A DNA stretch of 64,000 bases from CBDDLD01 sp965230605 (GTDB lineage: Bacteria; Bacteroidota; Bacteroidia; Flavobacteriales; Flavobacteriaceae). How positions within the stretch are numbered: the stretch's first letter is position 1; each line of letters opens with the position of its first letter. The DNA is taken from contig CBDDLD010000004.1 of NCBI GenBank assembly GCA_965230605.1, positions 1,488,001 through 1,552,000 of the forward strand. Direction: 5' to 3'. Shown here one piece after another: positions 24,760-34,400 of this stretch. Both the position numbers and the translations under genes were made by a program. The notes beneath the pieces were generated by a model, which did not search any database, had not been told where the DNA came from, and saw only the letters and a list, made by a program, of their open reading frames with translations.

Positions 24760-25953
24760 TTACTTCGTTTCAGATGTCACTTTTTTTGCCTTAATGACAA
24801 TCTTTTCATTTGCTATATTCGTGGTAAAAAATAAGTAGATAGTACCACCATCTTTAATGCCAAACTGCTTCCTGATATTGGCTACAGGCATAGGGAAGTT
24901 ACGCGTCGTGATATTGGCCTTATCGATCTTTAGGCGTTTGATCTGTTTTTTGTTATACGGAATCACCGACTCGATCATAAACCGGCGTCCAGGAAACTCG
25001 CTTAGCGTTTCAGATGTATAAAGATGTGAATGCTTATGTAGCTTAAATACATTGAGCTTGTTACTAATGGTGTTAAATGCTCCGGACTTTAAGACTGCCA
25101 CATTGGGCTCATACAGATAGGTGAGGGGTTGGCTATATGATGCTTCCAGCTGACCTTCTTCACTATAATCAAACTCAAAAGCCTGTTCTTCAGTCTTACC
25201 AATATTTATGGTTTTGACCTTAAGCTTTGTATCCGCTTGTTTGTTCAGAAGCCATAAGAGTTCTTTCACTTCATTGTTCACAGCTACTACGTGGAGTGCT
25301 TCCACATGATCTAAACTTTTAACCGTCGCAGAAATATCTAAAAGTGGAGAAGTTTTGATCATGATACGATCTGTATACGCAAACAGTTCGTCTTTAATGT
25401 CTATGACATTTGGTGCACAGTCTTCTAAAAGAAATACTTTCGATTTTAGATCATCGCGACGCGATGGATCCAGATAGATCCAATCGTACCTTGTAGTATT
25501 TCGCTTTAGAACGTCTAATCCGCTTTCAGGGTAACAAGTCATTGTTTCCGCTCCAAGCATATCAAAATTATGCTTAGCAATTTCTGAAAGCTCTGGATTG
25601 ATCTCACAGTGGGTGACTTTAGAAACTACTTTCGAAAAATAATACGCGTCTACACCGAGTCCACCGGTAAGATCAACGAGTGTATCTCCTGATACCAAAC
25701 CCGCTTTATATGCAGCCGTAACTTCGGAAGAGGTTTGCTCAATGTTTAGCTTATTCGGGTAGTAAACATTTGGTGTTTTATACCAGGTCGGGAGCTTATT
25801 TTTGGCTTTATTTTTGGCTTCAATCTGTTCAATAAGAGACGATGTGCTAACGTCTTCAAACGAAACGCCTTTCAATAGTAATTTTGAAACATCAGACTCT
25901 AGATTCTCATTTATAAAATCCTGTATTACAGTATTTAAAATGCTTTTATTCAA
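24760..25953 (-). CDS. THUMP-like class I SAM-dependent methyltransferase
   Basis: This 397-aa protein has an N-terminal helical region, then a methyltransferase core with motif I VDLTGGLGVDAYYFSK (~93-108), acidic motif HCEINPELSEIAKHN and a catalytic-like YLDPSRRDD (~165). The C-terminal ~100 residues (FNVF-KLHKHSHLYTSETL, FPGRRFMIESVIPYNKK, NFPMPVANIRKQFGIKDGGTIY) fit the THUMP-like/PG_1098 region of Bacteroidetes proteins. Nucleic-acid or rRNA methylation is inferred from the family. It starts 7 bp after the AI-2E-type gene ends, in an operon with a TrmH-type methyltransferase and DUF4159. Confidence 0.85.
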   Translation of the reverse strand: MNKSILNTVIQDFINENLESDVSKLLLKGVSFEDVSTSSLIEQIEAKNKAKNKLPTWYKTPNVYYPNKLNIEQTSSEVTAAYKAGLVSGDTLVDLTGGLGVDAYYFSKVVSKVTHCEINPELSEIAKHNFDMLGAETMTCYPESGLDVLKRNTTRYDWIYLDPSRRDDLKSKVFLLEDCAPNVIDIKDELFAYTDRIMIKTSPLLDISATVKSLDHVEALHVVAVNNEVKELLWLLNKQADTKLKVKTINIGKTEEQAFEFDYSEEGQLEASYSQPLTYLYEPNVAVLKSGAFNTISNKLNVFKLHKHSHLYTSETLSEFPGRRFMIESVIPYNKKQIKRLKIDKANITTRNFPMPVANIRKQFGIKDGGTIYLFFTTNIANEKIVIKAKKVTSETK

Positions 25954-25960
25954 AGTAAAA

Positions 25961-27049
25961 CTATATGTCTTGAGTTAGACGCCTCACAACCTTATATTCG
26001 GACAGAAACTCTTTAAGAATGACTTTTATAGCTGTGTAAGCAGGCACTGCGACAACCATGCCAATAATCCCAAATAATAAACCGGCGATTATGATGACCA
26101 AGAAGATCTCTAGCGGGTGTGACTTTACACTTTTTGAAAATATAAAGGGCTGGCTAAAGAAGTTGTCTATAAGTTGAGCTAAAACAAAACCAATCATAAC
26201 ATATGTCGTTTTTGGAAGAATAACATCGCTAAAGCTTTGATCTAAATTACTAGACATCGTTAGTAAGATCATTAAAAAAGCACTTACTAAAGGTCCTACG
26301 TATGGAATGAGATTTAATAAAGCGCATAAGAAGGCAATAACAATCGCATTCTCTATGCCGAAAATTAGTAATACGACAGTATATATGATAAATAGTATGA
26401 GGATTTGAAAAATAAGCCCTACAAAATAGCGCGATAATAGATCCTTGATCGTGTTTATAGATTTCTTTAATCTCAATTCTTTTTTGTCGGCTACAAAGGT
26501 CATGATACCATCTTCAAACAACTTGCTGTCTTTCAGGAAAAAGAAAGAAATAAAAAGCACAGAAAATAATCCAATGCTAAAGCTGCCAAATCCGGAAACA
26601 ATGGAATTTAGAAAGTTAGGAATCATCCCAAAATCGAGTCTTGAGAATAGGTTAGAATCTTTGATCGACTTTTCGATATCTATATCCTGAACATCAAAAT
26701 AAATGATGGCCTCATCGTATAATCGTTCAATATTAGTTTGTAAACTATTGATATCTAATAGAGATAATTTCTGCCCTTGTTCTACTACTAGAGGAATGAA
26801 AAGCCCTATCAGACCAGCAAAAAGCCCAATGAATATGACCATTGTGGTGATCACAGCTAAAGTATTACTAAACTTGAGTTTGCGTCTTAGAAATACAATC
26901 ACCGGTCTGCCTATTAGGGATATGACTGCAGCAATAGCAATGTAAGCAATGACTGATCGTATTTTGTAAAGGAAATAACCTAGTATGGCAAAACCAAGGA
27001 TTATACCTAATGCTCTAAGGATACCGTTGGCTATGGTTTTAGCATTCAT
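25961..27049 (-). CDS. AI-2E/PerM family membrane transporter
   Basis: This 362-aa protein has the family layout: N-terminal helices (ILRALGIILGFAILGYFLYK, IAIAAVISLIGRPVIVFLRR), a hydrophilic central stretch, then helices including IQILILFIIYTVVLLIFGIEN and the hallmark LIPYVGPLVSAFLMILLTM, and a C-terminal SHPLEIFLVIIIAGLLFGIIGMVVAVP. Family members are exporters of uncertain substrate (TqsA, PerM) or Na+/H+ antiporter-like. Probably co-transcribed with the flanking methyltransferase genes. Confidence 0.88.
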   Translation of the reverse strand: MNAKTIANGILRALGIILGFAILGYFLYKIRSVIAYIAIAAVISLIGRPVIVFLRRKLKFSNTLAVITTMVIFIGLFAGLIGLFIPLVVEQGQKLSLLDINSLQTNIERLYDEAIIYFDVQDIDIEKSIKDSNLFSRLDFGMIPNFLNSIVSGFGSFSIGLFSVLFISFFFLKDSKLFEDGIMTFVADKKELRLKKSINTIKDLLSRYFVGLIFQILILFIIYTVVLLIFGIENAIVIAFLCALLNLIPYVGPLVSAFLMILLTMSSNLDQSFSDVILPKTTYVMIGFVLAQLIDNFFSQPFIFSKSVKSHPLEIFLVIIIAGLLFGIIGMVVAVPAYTAIKVILKEFLSEYKVVRRLTQDI

Positions 27050-27089
27050 GCGATAAATATAATCAAAGAAAAGCGACTTTCAGATAATC

Positions 27090-27596
27090 TTAGCCGATGA
27101 TTTGTTTTGTAATCTCATATAAAGCAATGCTGGTAGCCTGAACCACATTCATACTGCTATTATGACCAAACATGTCTATATGAACTGTAGCATCTACCTG
27201 ATTTAATATAGCATCAGATATACCAAAATTCTCATGACCAATAATTAAGGCAAGGGGCTTATGAGTATTAAATGTCACGGTATGGATGGCCTTGCTGTTA
27301 TCCGTAATTTCTAATGCATACAACTGATATGCTTTTGCTTTGAATTCTGAAATGACCGTGTTGATATCATCTTCCACACGGTGGTTTACATACTTCTCGG
27401 TGGATCTTGAGGTTTTGGTCATTCGTCTTCCGATTGGTACATCATGACCGCAAAAGATGAGTTCTTCTACGCCAAAGGCATCCGCAATTCTGAAGAGGCT
27501 TCCTATGTTGGGAGCGTTAGTAACACCATCACAGATCAATATGATCTGAAATGACTGTTTTTTAAAATCGGTATTAGAATGTGAGAGTTGTGTCAA
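27090..27596 (-). CDS. TrmH/SpoU-type RNA 2'-O-methyltransferase
   Basis: This 168-aa SPOUT protein has motif 1 NAPNIGSLFRIADAFG (~28), motif 2 LALIIGHENFGISDAIL (~115) and motif 3 VHIDMFGHNSSMNVVQATSIALYEI (~136), which form the trefoil knot and SAM site. It methylates ribose in tRNA or rRNA; the exact target is not deducible. The only plausible start is a TTG at 27596 overlapping the TGA of a small upstream ORF; no ATG precedes the first conserved motif. Confidence 0.88.
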   Translation of the reverse strand: MTQLSHSNTDFKKQSFQIILICDGVTNAPNIGSLFRIADAFGVEELIFCGHDVPIGRRMTKTSRSTEKYVNHRVEDDINTVISEFKAKAYQLYALEITDNSKAIHTVTFNTHKPLALIIGHENFGISDAILNQVDATVHIDMFGHNSSMNVVQATSIALYEITKQIIG

Positions 27597-27814
27597 AGTA
27601 CACTATGATAATTATGACAATAATAGGATAAATGACTGGGAAATGTTTTTAAACAACTGTGATATGGCCAACTGCAATAATACACGCCTCCAGTTTCTAA
27701 ATATGTATGAGGATAAATATCACCTAGAGATCTATAGACCAATATAGTAGATAGTAGTAATGCAAGAACTTTATATTTTAACGGCACTTTTCTCATAATA
27801 CTATTAATGCTCAA
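27593..27814 (-). CDS. Possible small membrane protein
   Basis: The 73-aa frame begins 11 bp inside the end of the DUF4159 gene and its TGA overlaps the TTG start of the TrmH-type gene, an operon-like fit. It has one hydrophobic segment (YKVLALLLSTILVYRSLG) and a Cys/His/Tyr-rich tail (YYCSWPYHSCLKTF). An alternative start is MRKVPLKYK at 27796. No homology recognised; it may be real or an untranslated spacer. Confidence 0.4.
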   Translation of the reverse strand: MSINSIMRKVPLKYKVLALLLSTILVYRSLGDIYPHTYLETGGVYYCSWPYHSCLKTFPSHLSYYCHNYHSVL

Positions 27815-28475
27815 AAGCGTACTTTACAATATTTGCTCCCATTTTTAAAGCCTTTTCACGGACTTCTTCAGGGTCGTTGTGAACCTCCTGATCTTCCCAT
27901 CCGTCACCTAGATCACTTTCAAATGTAAAGAGCAATACCAATCGGCTTTCATGAAATATTCCCATGGCTTTAGGTGCTTTACCATCATGCTCATGGATCT
28001 TAGGGAGTCCATTGGGAAACTTAAAGGCGATATTAAAGATTTCGTGATCCGACGGAATTTCAATAAGCTCAGTGTTGGGAAACACTTTTTTTAATTCTTT
28101 GGTCACATAAGGCTCCATACCGTAGTTATCGTCAATATGTAAAAAGCCACCTGAGATGAGATAGTTCCTTAAATTCTCGGCATCTTCATCGCTAAAGAAT
28201 ACATTGCCATGTCCCGTCATATGTAATAGTGGGTATTGAAAAATGTCCGTGCTGCCGACTTCGACACTCTCCACATTTTCGTTAATGTTAGTGTCAATAT
28301 TGTCATTGCAATACTTGATGAGATTGGGTAGGGCAGTAGGGTTACTGTACCAGTCGCCACCACCTTTATATTTCAATACAGCTAAATTCTGGGCATGTAC
28401 CTCAACGCATGTTAAACATATTATAAAGGCTGCCGTTGCTGTAAGTAGTTTTGTTTTGAGCGTACTAAATGTCAT
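27804..28475 (-). CDS. DUF4159 domain exported protein
   Basis: This 223-aa protein has a signal peptide (LLTATAAFIICLTCVEVHAQ) and then the DUF4159 pattern: VLKYKGGGDWYSNPTALPNLIKYCN, PLLHMTGHGNVFFSDEDAENLRNYL, GGFLHIDDNYGM and LPKIHEHDGKAPKAMG. The domain is related to glutamine-amidotransferase-like folds but has no proven activity. It heads the operon ending in the THUMP-like methyltransferase. Its start is 24 bp from a divergent gene, with minus-strand TACATTTG only 4 bp before the ATG, which would make its mRNA almost leaderless. Confidence 0.85.
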   Translation of the reverse strand: MTFSTLKTKLLTATAAFIICLTCVEVHAQNLAVLKYKGGGDWYSNPTALPNLIKYCNDNIDTNINENVESVEVGSTDIFQYPLLHMTGHGNVFFSDEDAENLRNYLISGGFLHIDDNYGMEPYVTKELKKVFPNTELIEIPSDHEIFNIAFKFPNGLPKIHEHDGKAPKAMGIFHESRLVLLFTFESDLGDGWEDQEVHNDPEEVREKALKMGANIVKYAFEH

Positions 28476-28499
28476 ATTCCAAATGTAAAAATAATACTT

Positions 28500-29213
28500 A
28501 TGAAATCTATAGTTTTAACGTTCTTTATAATACCGTTACTTTTTATAAATCAACCAAAAGAAAATGATACTCCAGTAGTTTTAGAGCTTTTTACATCGCA
28601 AGGTTGCTCTAGCTGTCCTCCGGCAGATCGATTACTAAAGGAAGTAAAAAATGACAATATCATTGCCTTGTCTTACCATGTTGATTATTGGAATTATATA
28701 GGTTGGGTAGACCCATTTAGTAAATCTGTATATACAGATAAACAACGTTCCTATGCAAGTAAGTTCTTCAGTAGTTCTATCTACACACCGCAGCTGGTAG
28801 TGAATGGAAGAGAGCATTTTGTGGGATCTAACCGTTCTAAAATGAAGCAGAAGATCGCTCAGTATGCTAAAAAAACACCGAAGCAAAAGCTTACTATTTC
28901 TGATGTTGAGCGCGAAGGCGAGTACATTAAATTTAAGTACAACGTCGATCAAATTCTAAATGATGAAAACCTAAGAATTGTTTTGGTGATCAAAGAAAGA
29001 ACCACATCGGTAAAGCGTGGTGAGAACAGAAACAAGACCATTGTGAATAGTAATATTGTGGTTGCAGAACAACAATTTCAATTAGAATCTAAAACCGGTA
29101 ATGGGGCTTTAATTGTTCCAGATATTGTAAATGCGGAAGATGAGCTGTCGTTAGTCCTTATCACTCAAACCAAGACTTTAGATATCCTCTCAGCAGCACA
29201 AAGCAGTATATAA
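28500..29213 (+). CDS. DUF1223 thioredoxin-fold protein
   Basis: This 237-aa protein has a short hydrophobic N-terminus (VLTFFIIPLLFINQ), probably a signal. The DUF1223 core shows VLELFTSQGCSSCPPADRLL with a CSSC thioredoxin-like pair at ~36-39, YHVDYWNYIGWVDPFS and YTPQLVVNG. A periplasmic thiol-redox role is plausible. It is divergent from the DUF4159 gene. Its stop directly abuts the stop of rsmE on the other strand. Confidence 0.85.
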   Translation: MKSIVLTFFIIPLLFINQPKENDTPVVLELFTSQGCSSCPPADRLLKEVKNDNIIALSYHVDYWNYIGWVDPFSKSVYTDKQRSYASKFFSSSIYTPQLVVNGREHFVGSNRSKMKQKIAQYAKKTPKQKLTISDVEREGEYIKFKYNVDQILNDENLRIVLVIKERTTSVKRGENRNKTIVNSNIVVAEQQFQLESKTGNGALIVPDIVNAEDELSLVLITQTKTLDILSAAQSSI

Positions 29214-29918
29214 TTATTCGTTGGCGAAAGCAACACTATGACAAGCTACTATGGCTGCAGTCTCTGTACGTAAGCGGGTTTCACCTAGCATAACAGGTTT
29301 GTAGCCATGTTCTATGGCAGTACTGATCTCATTTGAGCTAAAATCGCCTTCGGGCCCAATAAGAATGGTATAGCTGTTACTCGATTGTAGTTGTGATTTT
29401 AATGAAGAACGCTGTGTGTCTTCGCAATGCGCTATATACAAATCTCCTGAATGTTCCTTTGCGATAAATGCCTTAAAACTTAAAGCATCGTTTAAGACAG
29501 GCAGATAATACTGTTGCGATTGTTTCATGGCGGATTGTATAATCTTTTGAAAGCGTTCTGCTTTTACAACCTTTCGTTCACTGTGGTCACAAATAATAGG
29601 TGTAATACTATCAACACCGATCTCGGTGGCTTTTTCTAAAAACCATTCGTAGCGATCATTCATTTTTGTTGGAGCAACAGCCAGATGTAAAGTATATGCT
29701 TTTTTTGGATGTTCGGTCGCAGAAATTATATTGACATGGCAACGTTTGAGGTCTGCAACTACAATCTCAGCTTCAAACAACCAACCTTTTCCATTGGTGA
29801 GATGCAATACATCGCCCTCCTTTTTTCTGAGAACTTTTATAATATGCCTGCTTTCATCTTTGTCAAAAGTGAATTCGGAAGTAGATGCTTCAATATTAGG
29901 ATTGTAAAATAATTGCAT
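29214..29918 (-). CDS. rsmE: 16S rRNA m3U1498 methyltransferase RsmE
   Basis: This 234-aa protein fits RsmE throughout: N-terminal PUA-like part (ESRHIIKVLRKKEGDVLHLTNGKG), then SPOUT motifs including MNDRYEWFLEKATEIGVDSITPIICDHSERKV, YTILIGPEGDFSSNEI and LRTETAAIVACH at the end. It methylates N3 of U1498 in 16S rRNA. It is the last gene of the tsaD-tfoX-like-rsmE set on the minus strand. Confidence 0.93.
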   Translation of the reverse strand: MQLFYNPNIEASTSEFTFDKDESRHIIKVLRKKEGDVLHLTNGKGWLFEAEIVVADLKRCHVNIISATEHPKKAYTLHLAVAPTKMNDRYEWFLEKATEIGVDSITPIICDHSERKVVKAERFQKIIQSAMKQSQQYYLPVLNDALSFKAFIAKEHSGDLYIAHCEDTQRSSLKSQLQSSNSYTILIGPEGDFSSNEISTAIEHGYKPVMLGETRLRTETAAIVACHSVAFANE

Positions 29919-29941
29919 TAATTAGTGAAATATATGAATTA

Positions 29942-30274
29942 TCAGAGATTTAACTTCATTTTAGCATGTTCTAATCCCAGTTCAATATAGTGCAACAACT
30001 CCAGTTCTGTTTTAATTCCATCTTCAGAAACATAAATAAATTCCTTCATTGGACGTTTAGTAAAATCCATAGGCCTGACAAAAGGTTTGGAAAGTTCTTC
30101 ATCCATTTTTGTAGAAACCACACGTACAGCAAGCTCTTCTTTTACAATACCTACAGTCATTTTGCCTTCATACAAGAATGATAAGCCTCCAAACATTCGT
30201 TTTTCGGTAAACGTTTCAGGGAATGCCTTTAATTGCAGTCTAACTCTATTAGCTAAAATCTCATTATAGGCCAT
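29942..30274 (-). CDS. TfoX N-terminal domain protein
   Basis: This 110-aa protein matches the TfoX/Sxy N-terminal domain: EKRMFGGLSFLYEGKMTVGIVKEELAVRV at 24-52 and PMDFTKRPMKEFIYVSEDGI. There is no C-terminal TfoX domain, so it is the short stand-alone form; a link to competence is not implied. It lies 9 bp after tsaD and 23 bp before rsmE. Confidence 0.85.
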   Translation of the reverse strand: MAYNEILANRVRLQLKAFPETFTEKRMFGGLSFLYEGKMTVGIVKEELAVRVVSTKMDEELSKPFVRPMDFTKRPMKEFIYVSEDGIKTELELLHYIELGLEHAKMKLNL

Positions 30275-30283
30275 GGGTGTTTA

Positions 30284-31306
30284 TTATATTTTTAAACGTG
30301 CTGTTGCCATTACATCAAAAGCACTGAAATCTTGATTTAGGTATTTTAAATAACCAACAATGGCAATCATAGCTGCATTATCTGTAGTGTATTCAAACTT
30401 CGGAATGTAGGTAGTCCACCCAAATTTTTGCTCTGCATTTTTTAAAGCGGATCTGATTCCGGAATTGGCAGATACACCACCGCCGATAGCTATATGATTG
30501 ATACCGGTTTCCTTGGCAGCTAATTTCAACTTATCCATTAAAATTCCAATGATCGTATACTGAATAGAAGCACAAATATCATTAAGGTGTTCTTCAACAA
30601 ACTTAGGGTTTTTCTTAGTCTCACGTTGAATAAAATACAGAATCGCAGTCTTTAACCCGGAGAAACTAAAATTTAAACCTTCCACTCTGGGCTTTGTAAA
30701 ATGAAACGCTTTCGGATTACCTTCTTGAGCACGCTTATCAATTTCAGGTCCTGCCGGATAACCCAGCCCAAGTAATTTCCCACTTTTATCGTAAGCTTCT
30801 CCAACAGCATCGTCAATTGTCTCGCCAATAACTTCCATATCAAAATGACTATTCACTTTGACAATCTGAGTATGCCCTCCGGAAATGGTCATGGCTAAGA
30901 ACGGAAATGGTGGTTTATCAAAACCATCTTCATCAATGTAATGCGCCAGAATATGTGCTTGCATGTGGTTCACATCAATCAATGGGATATCTAGCCCATA
31001 CGCTAAGGACTTGGCGAAAGAGGTGCCTACCAATAAAGACCCCATTAAACCTGGGCCTCTGGTGAAGGCTATGGCATGCAATTGTTTCTTGCTAATACCT
31101 GCTTGTTTTAGAGCTTCGTGAACCACAGGAACAATGTTTTGTTGGTGCGCTCTCGATGCTAATTCTGGAACCACACCACCATAAGATTTATGAATCGTTT
31201 GATTGGCTACAACATTACTGAGAATCTTATCGTTAGATAGTACAGCAGCAGAGGTGTCATCGCAGGAAGATTCAATACCAAGGATGTAAATATTTTCTTT
31301 ATTCAT
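30284..31306 (-). CDS. tsaD: tRNA N6-threonylcarbamoyladenosine synthase subunit TsaD
   Basis: From ATG at 31306 (MNKENIYILGIESSCDDTS) the protein is 340 aa, the usual TsaD length. Metal-binding HxxxH is seen in HMQAHILAH (~111-119), with other ATPase-fold motifs FTRGPGLMGSLLVG, TISGGHTQIVKV and GGGVSANSGIRSAL. With TsaB, TsaE and TsaC it forms the t6A modification of ANN-decoding tRNAs. First gene of the tsaD-tfoX-like-rsmE operon, divergent from tamB. Confidence 0.95.
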   Translation of the reverse strand: MNKENIYILGIESSCDDTSAAVLSNDKILSNVVANQTIHKSYGGVVPELASRAHQQNIVPVVHEALKQAGISKKQLHAIAFTRGPGLMGSLLVGTSFAKSLAYGLDIPLIDVNHMQAHILAHYIDEDGFDKPPFPFLAMTISGGHTQIVKVNSHFDMEVIGETIDDAVGEAYDKSGKLLGLGYPAGPEIDKRAQEGNPKAFHFTKPRVEGLNFSFSGLKTAILYFIQRETKKNPKFVEEHLNDICASIQYTIIGILMDKLKLAAKETGINHIAIGGGVSANSGIRSALKNAEQKFGWTTYIPKFEYTTDNAAMIAIVGYLKYLNQDFSAFDVMATARLKI

Positions 31307-31470
31307 TATAGAATTTAGGCACAATAATTGTTTATTTTTGAATCATATAGTCCAATAGTATGATCCTGCACGTATTGTAAGTGCAAAGATAGCGCATTCT
31401 GCACACATTTATAAGACTTAAAGATATTAAAAGAGTACTAAAAATAACCGGTAAAGTTTTAGCAATAATA

Positions 31471-34400
31471 TTGCTACTCTTTGTCATCATAGTACTTATA
31501 TTTTCTATACCCGCAGTGCAAACTAAAGTTGGGAAATATGTCACCAAGAGAATTAATGAAGACTATGACACCAACATTACCATCGGTAAGGTGGGACTTC
31601 AGTTTAATGGCGATATTGAATTGAAGGAGATCTATGTTGAAGATCATAAACAAGACACGCTCGTTAGTATAGCTGAGCTCAACAGCTCCATTATAAGCTT
31701 CAGGAAACTATATAATAATAAGTTTAATCTTGGTGATATTGACATTACGGACTTGGTATTCAACCTAAAAACTTACAAAGGCGAATCTGATACTAACTTA
31801 GATGTTTTTGTAGATAAGTTTGATGATGGAGCGCCAAGAGTTGGCCCTAGTGATTTCTTATTTTCCTCCAGTGACATTACAGTCGAAAATGGACTGTTTA
31901 AATTATCAGATGAAAATAGGGAAGGAGACGAGCAAATATTCCAATTTAACGACCTAAATATCAATGCCACTAACTTTTTGATCAATGGACCCGATGTTAG
32001 TGCCAGAATAAATACGCTGGCTTTTAAAGAATCTCGGGGTGTTGAAGTTAAAAACATGATGACTGATTTTGAGTACACATTGACTCATATGAACTTCGAT
32101 AATCTACACATTGAGACTGCCTCATCTGACCTCCAAGGTAAGCTAAGATTCAATTACAAGCGTGAGGATATAAAAGACTTTGTAGATAAGGTACAAGTGG
32201 TTGCTGAGTTTAAAGATTCAAATGTTCAGTTAGATGAATTAAATACGTTCTATAACGAGTTTGGAAAGAATCAGCGTGCTGCACTTAATGTAAAACTCTC
32301 AGGAACCTTAAATAACCTTCATGCGGAAGATTTAAATGTAAGTACATCTAGAAACACCAAGATCATAGGAGACATAACTTTTAAAAACCTGTTCAATAAA
32401 GAAGATGACAATTTCGTCATGGAAGGTGATTTTAAAAACCTGTCTTCTAATTATAACGATTTACGTTCGTTAATGCCCAATGTACTCGGAGCTTCTATTC
32501 CGAGCATGTTCTCAAAGGTGGGGAATTTTAAAATAGAAGGAAAGTCTAAAGTAACATCGACTCAGATTGAGACTAATGTGGATATAGATACCGACATAGG
32601 ATTTGCCAGTACTGATTTGAAATTAGATAAGGTAGATGATATTGATAATGCCAGTTATGAAGGAAATATTATTTTACTCGATTTTGATATCGGAACATTA
32701 ATTAACGATCCTAAAGTACAGACCACTTCATTAAATCTAGATGTTAATGGTAAAGGATTTAGACTGCAAAATTTAGACACCCATATTGAAGGGGATGTCT
32801 TTGACCTGTATTATAACGACTATAAATATTCAGGAATAAAGGTGTTTGGAGATCTGGGGAACTATTTATTCAATGGCGTTCTTAAAGCAGACGACCCGAA
32901 CTTAACTCTAGACTTTAATGGTTTAGCTGACTTGTCTGATACTATTAGGAAATTTGATTTTAAAGCGGACGTTGGTTATGCAAATCTTAGAGCTCTAAAT
33001 TTTGTTACTCGCGACAGCATTTCAGAATTCAGAGGCAAAGTTGATATGACAATGACAGGGTCTACTTTTGATAATCTGGATGGTAATATCAATGTCAAAA
33101 ACACAACATATCTCAATCAGGATAGCAAATACGTGTTCAAGGATTTTGCTGTAGTCTCTTCATCCAGAGGTAATGAACGTACAATCTCAATTAACTCCCC
33201 AGATATTATCCAAGGTAACGTTAAAGGAAACTTTAAGATTAAAGACGTTTTAAAACTTGCAGAGAACTCTATAGGAAGCATCTATACGAACTATCAGCCG
33301 CATGACCTGGAAGAAGGTCAGTATTTGGATTTCGATTTTAAAATTTATAACCAGATTGCTGAGGTGTTCTTCAAGGATCTCGATATTGGGAAGCATACCT
33401 ACATTAACGGACGTATTGAGACTGATGAGAAGCGTTTCAAGCTAAGATTTAATTCCCCGAAAATAAAATACAAGGAGTACTTCGTTGATAATATAAAAAT
33501 TCAGGTAGATAATAGTAACCCAATATATAACACATTCATTGAGTCTGATAGTTTGAGTACAGGAGTCTATAACCTATCAGATTTCAGCTTAATAAATGTG
33601 ACCAGAAGAGATACTTTACTTATTAAGACAGAGTTCAAAGGCGGTAAGCATAACAGAGATGATTTTAACCTTAATCTATTCTACACCTTAACTGAGGACA
33701 ATAAATCTGTACTTGGATTTAAGAAATCAGACATTCTCTTTAAAGGCCACGAATGGTTTGTCAATTTTAATAAGGATAATTTAAATAAAGTCACCTTCGA
33801 TAAAACCCTTAGAAACTTTGATATATCAGCTATACGTGTTAATCAAGATAATGAAGAAATGCTGTTGTCTGGCGTAATTACTGATTCATCATACAAAGAT
33901 CTTAAATTGGATTTCAAAGATGTAGAGTTGGTGAAAATTACACCACGCATCGATAGTTTGTCCCTGGCTGGGCGTGTTAATGGGCGTTTAGAACTTCAAG
34001 AAACTAATGGTATAAGTAAGCCGAGATCTGATATTGAAATTAAGAACCTCAATGTTAATAATTTTGCACTTGGAGATCTTAAGGCTATTGTAGCGGGGAA
34101 TAATTCTCTGACTAATTACAATGTAGATATTAAACTGCAAAATGATAATATACGATCATTAGATGCCGAAGGATCTATAGACTTTAATAAACGAAATTCA
34201 AAGATTGATGTAGATGTGGTTTTTGATGACTTCCTGTTAGACCCACTTAATCCACTAGGAGAGGGTGTTATTAATAACATTCGAGGTCTTGTGTCTGGAG
34301 ATGCTAAAGTTTCAGGAAATTTAAAACGACCAGACATCACCGGCAAGTTATTGCTAGACAGAGCAGGCCTTACCATACCATATTTGAATGTTGATTACAC

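Noticed and set aside
31332..31547. Minus-strand frame over the tamB 5' region
   Set aside because: No recognisable motif, and it runs antisense to the TamB membrane helix; it is a shadow.
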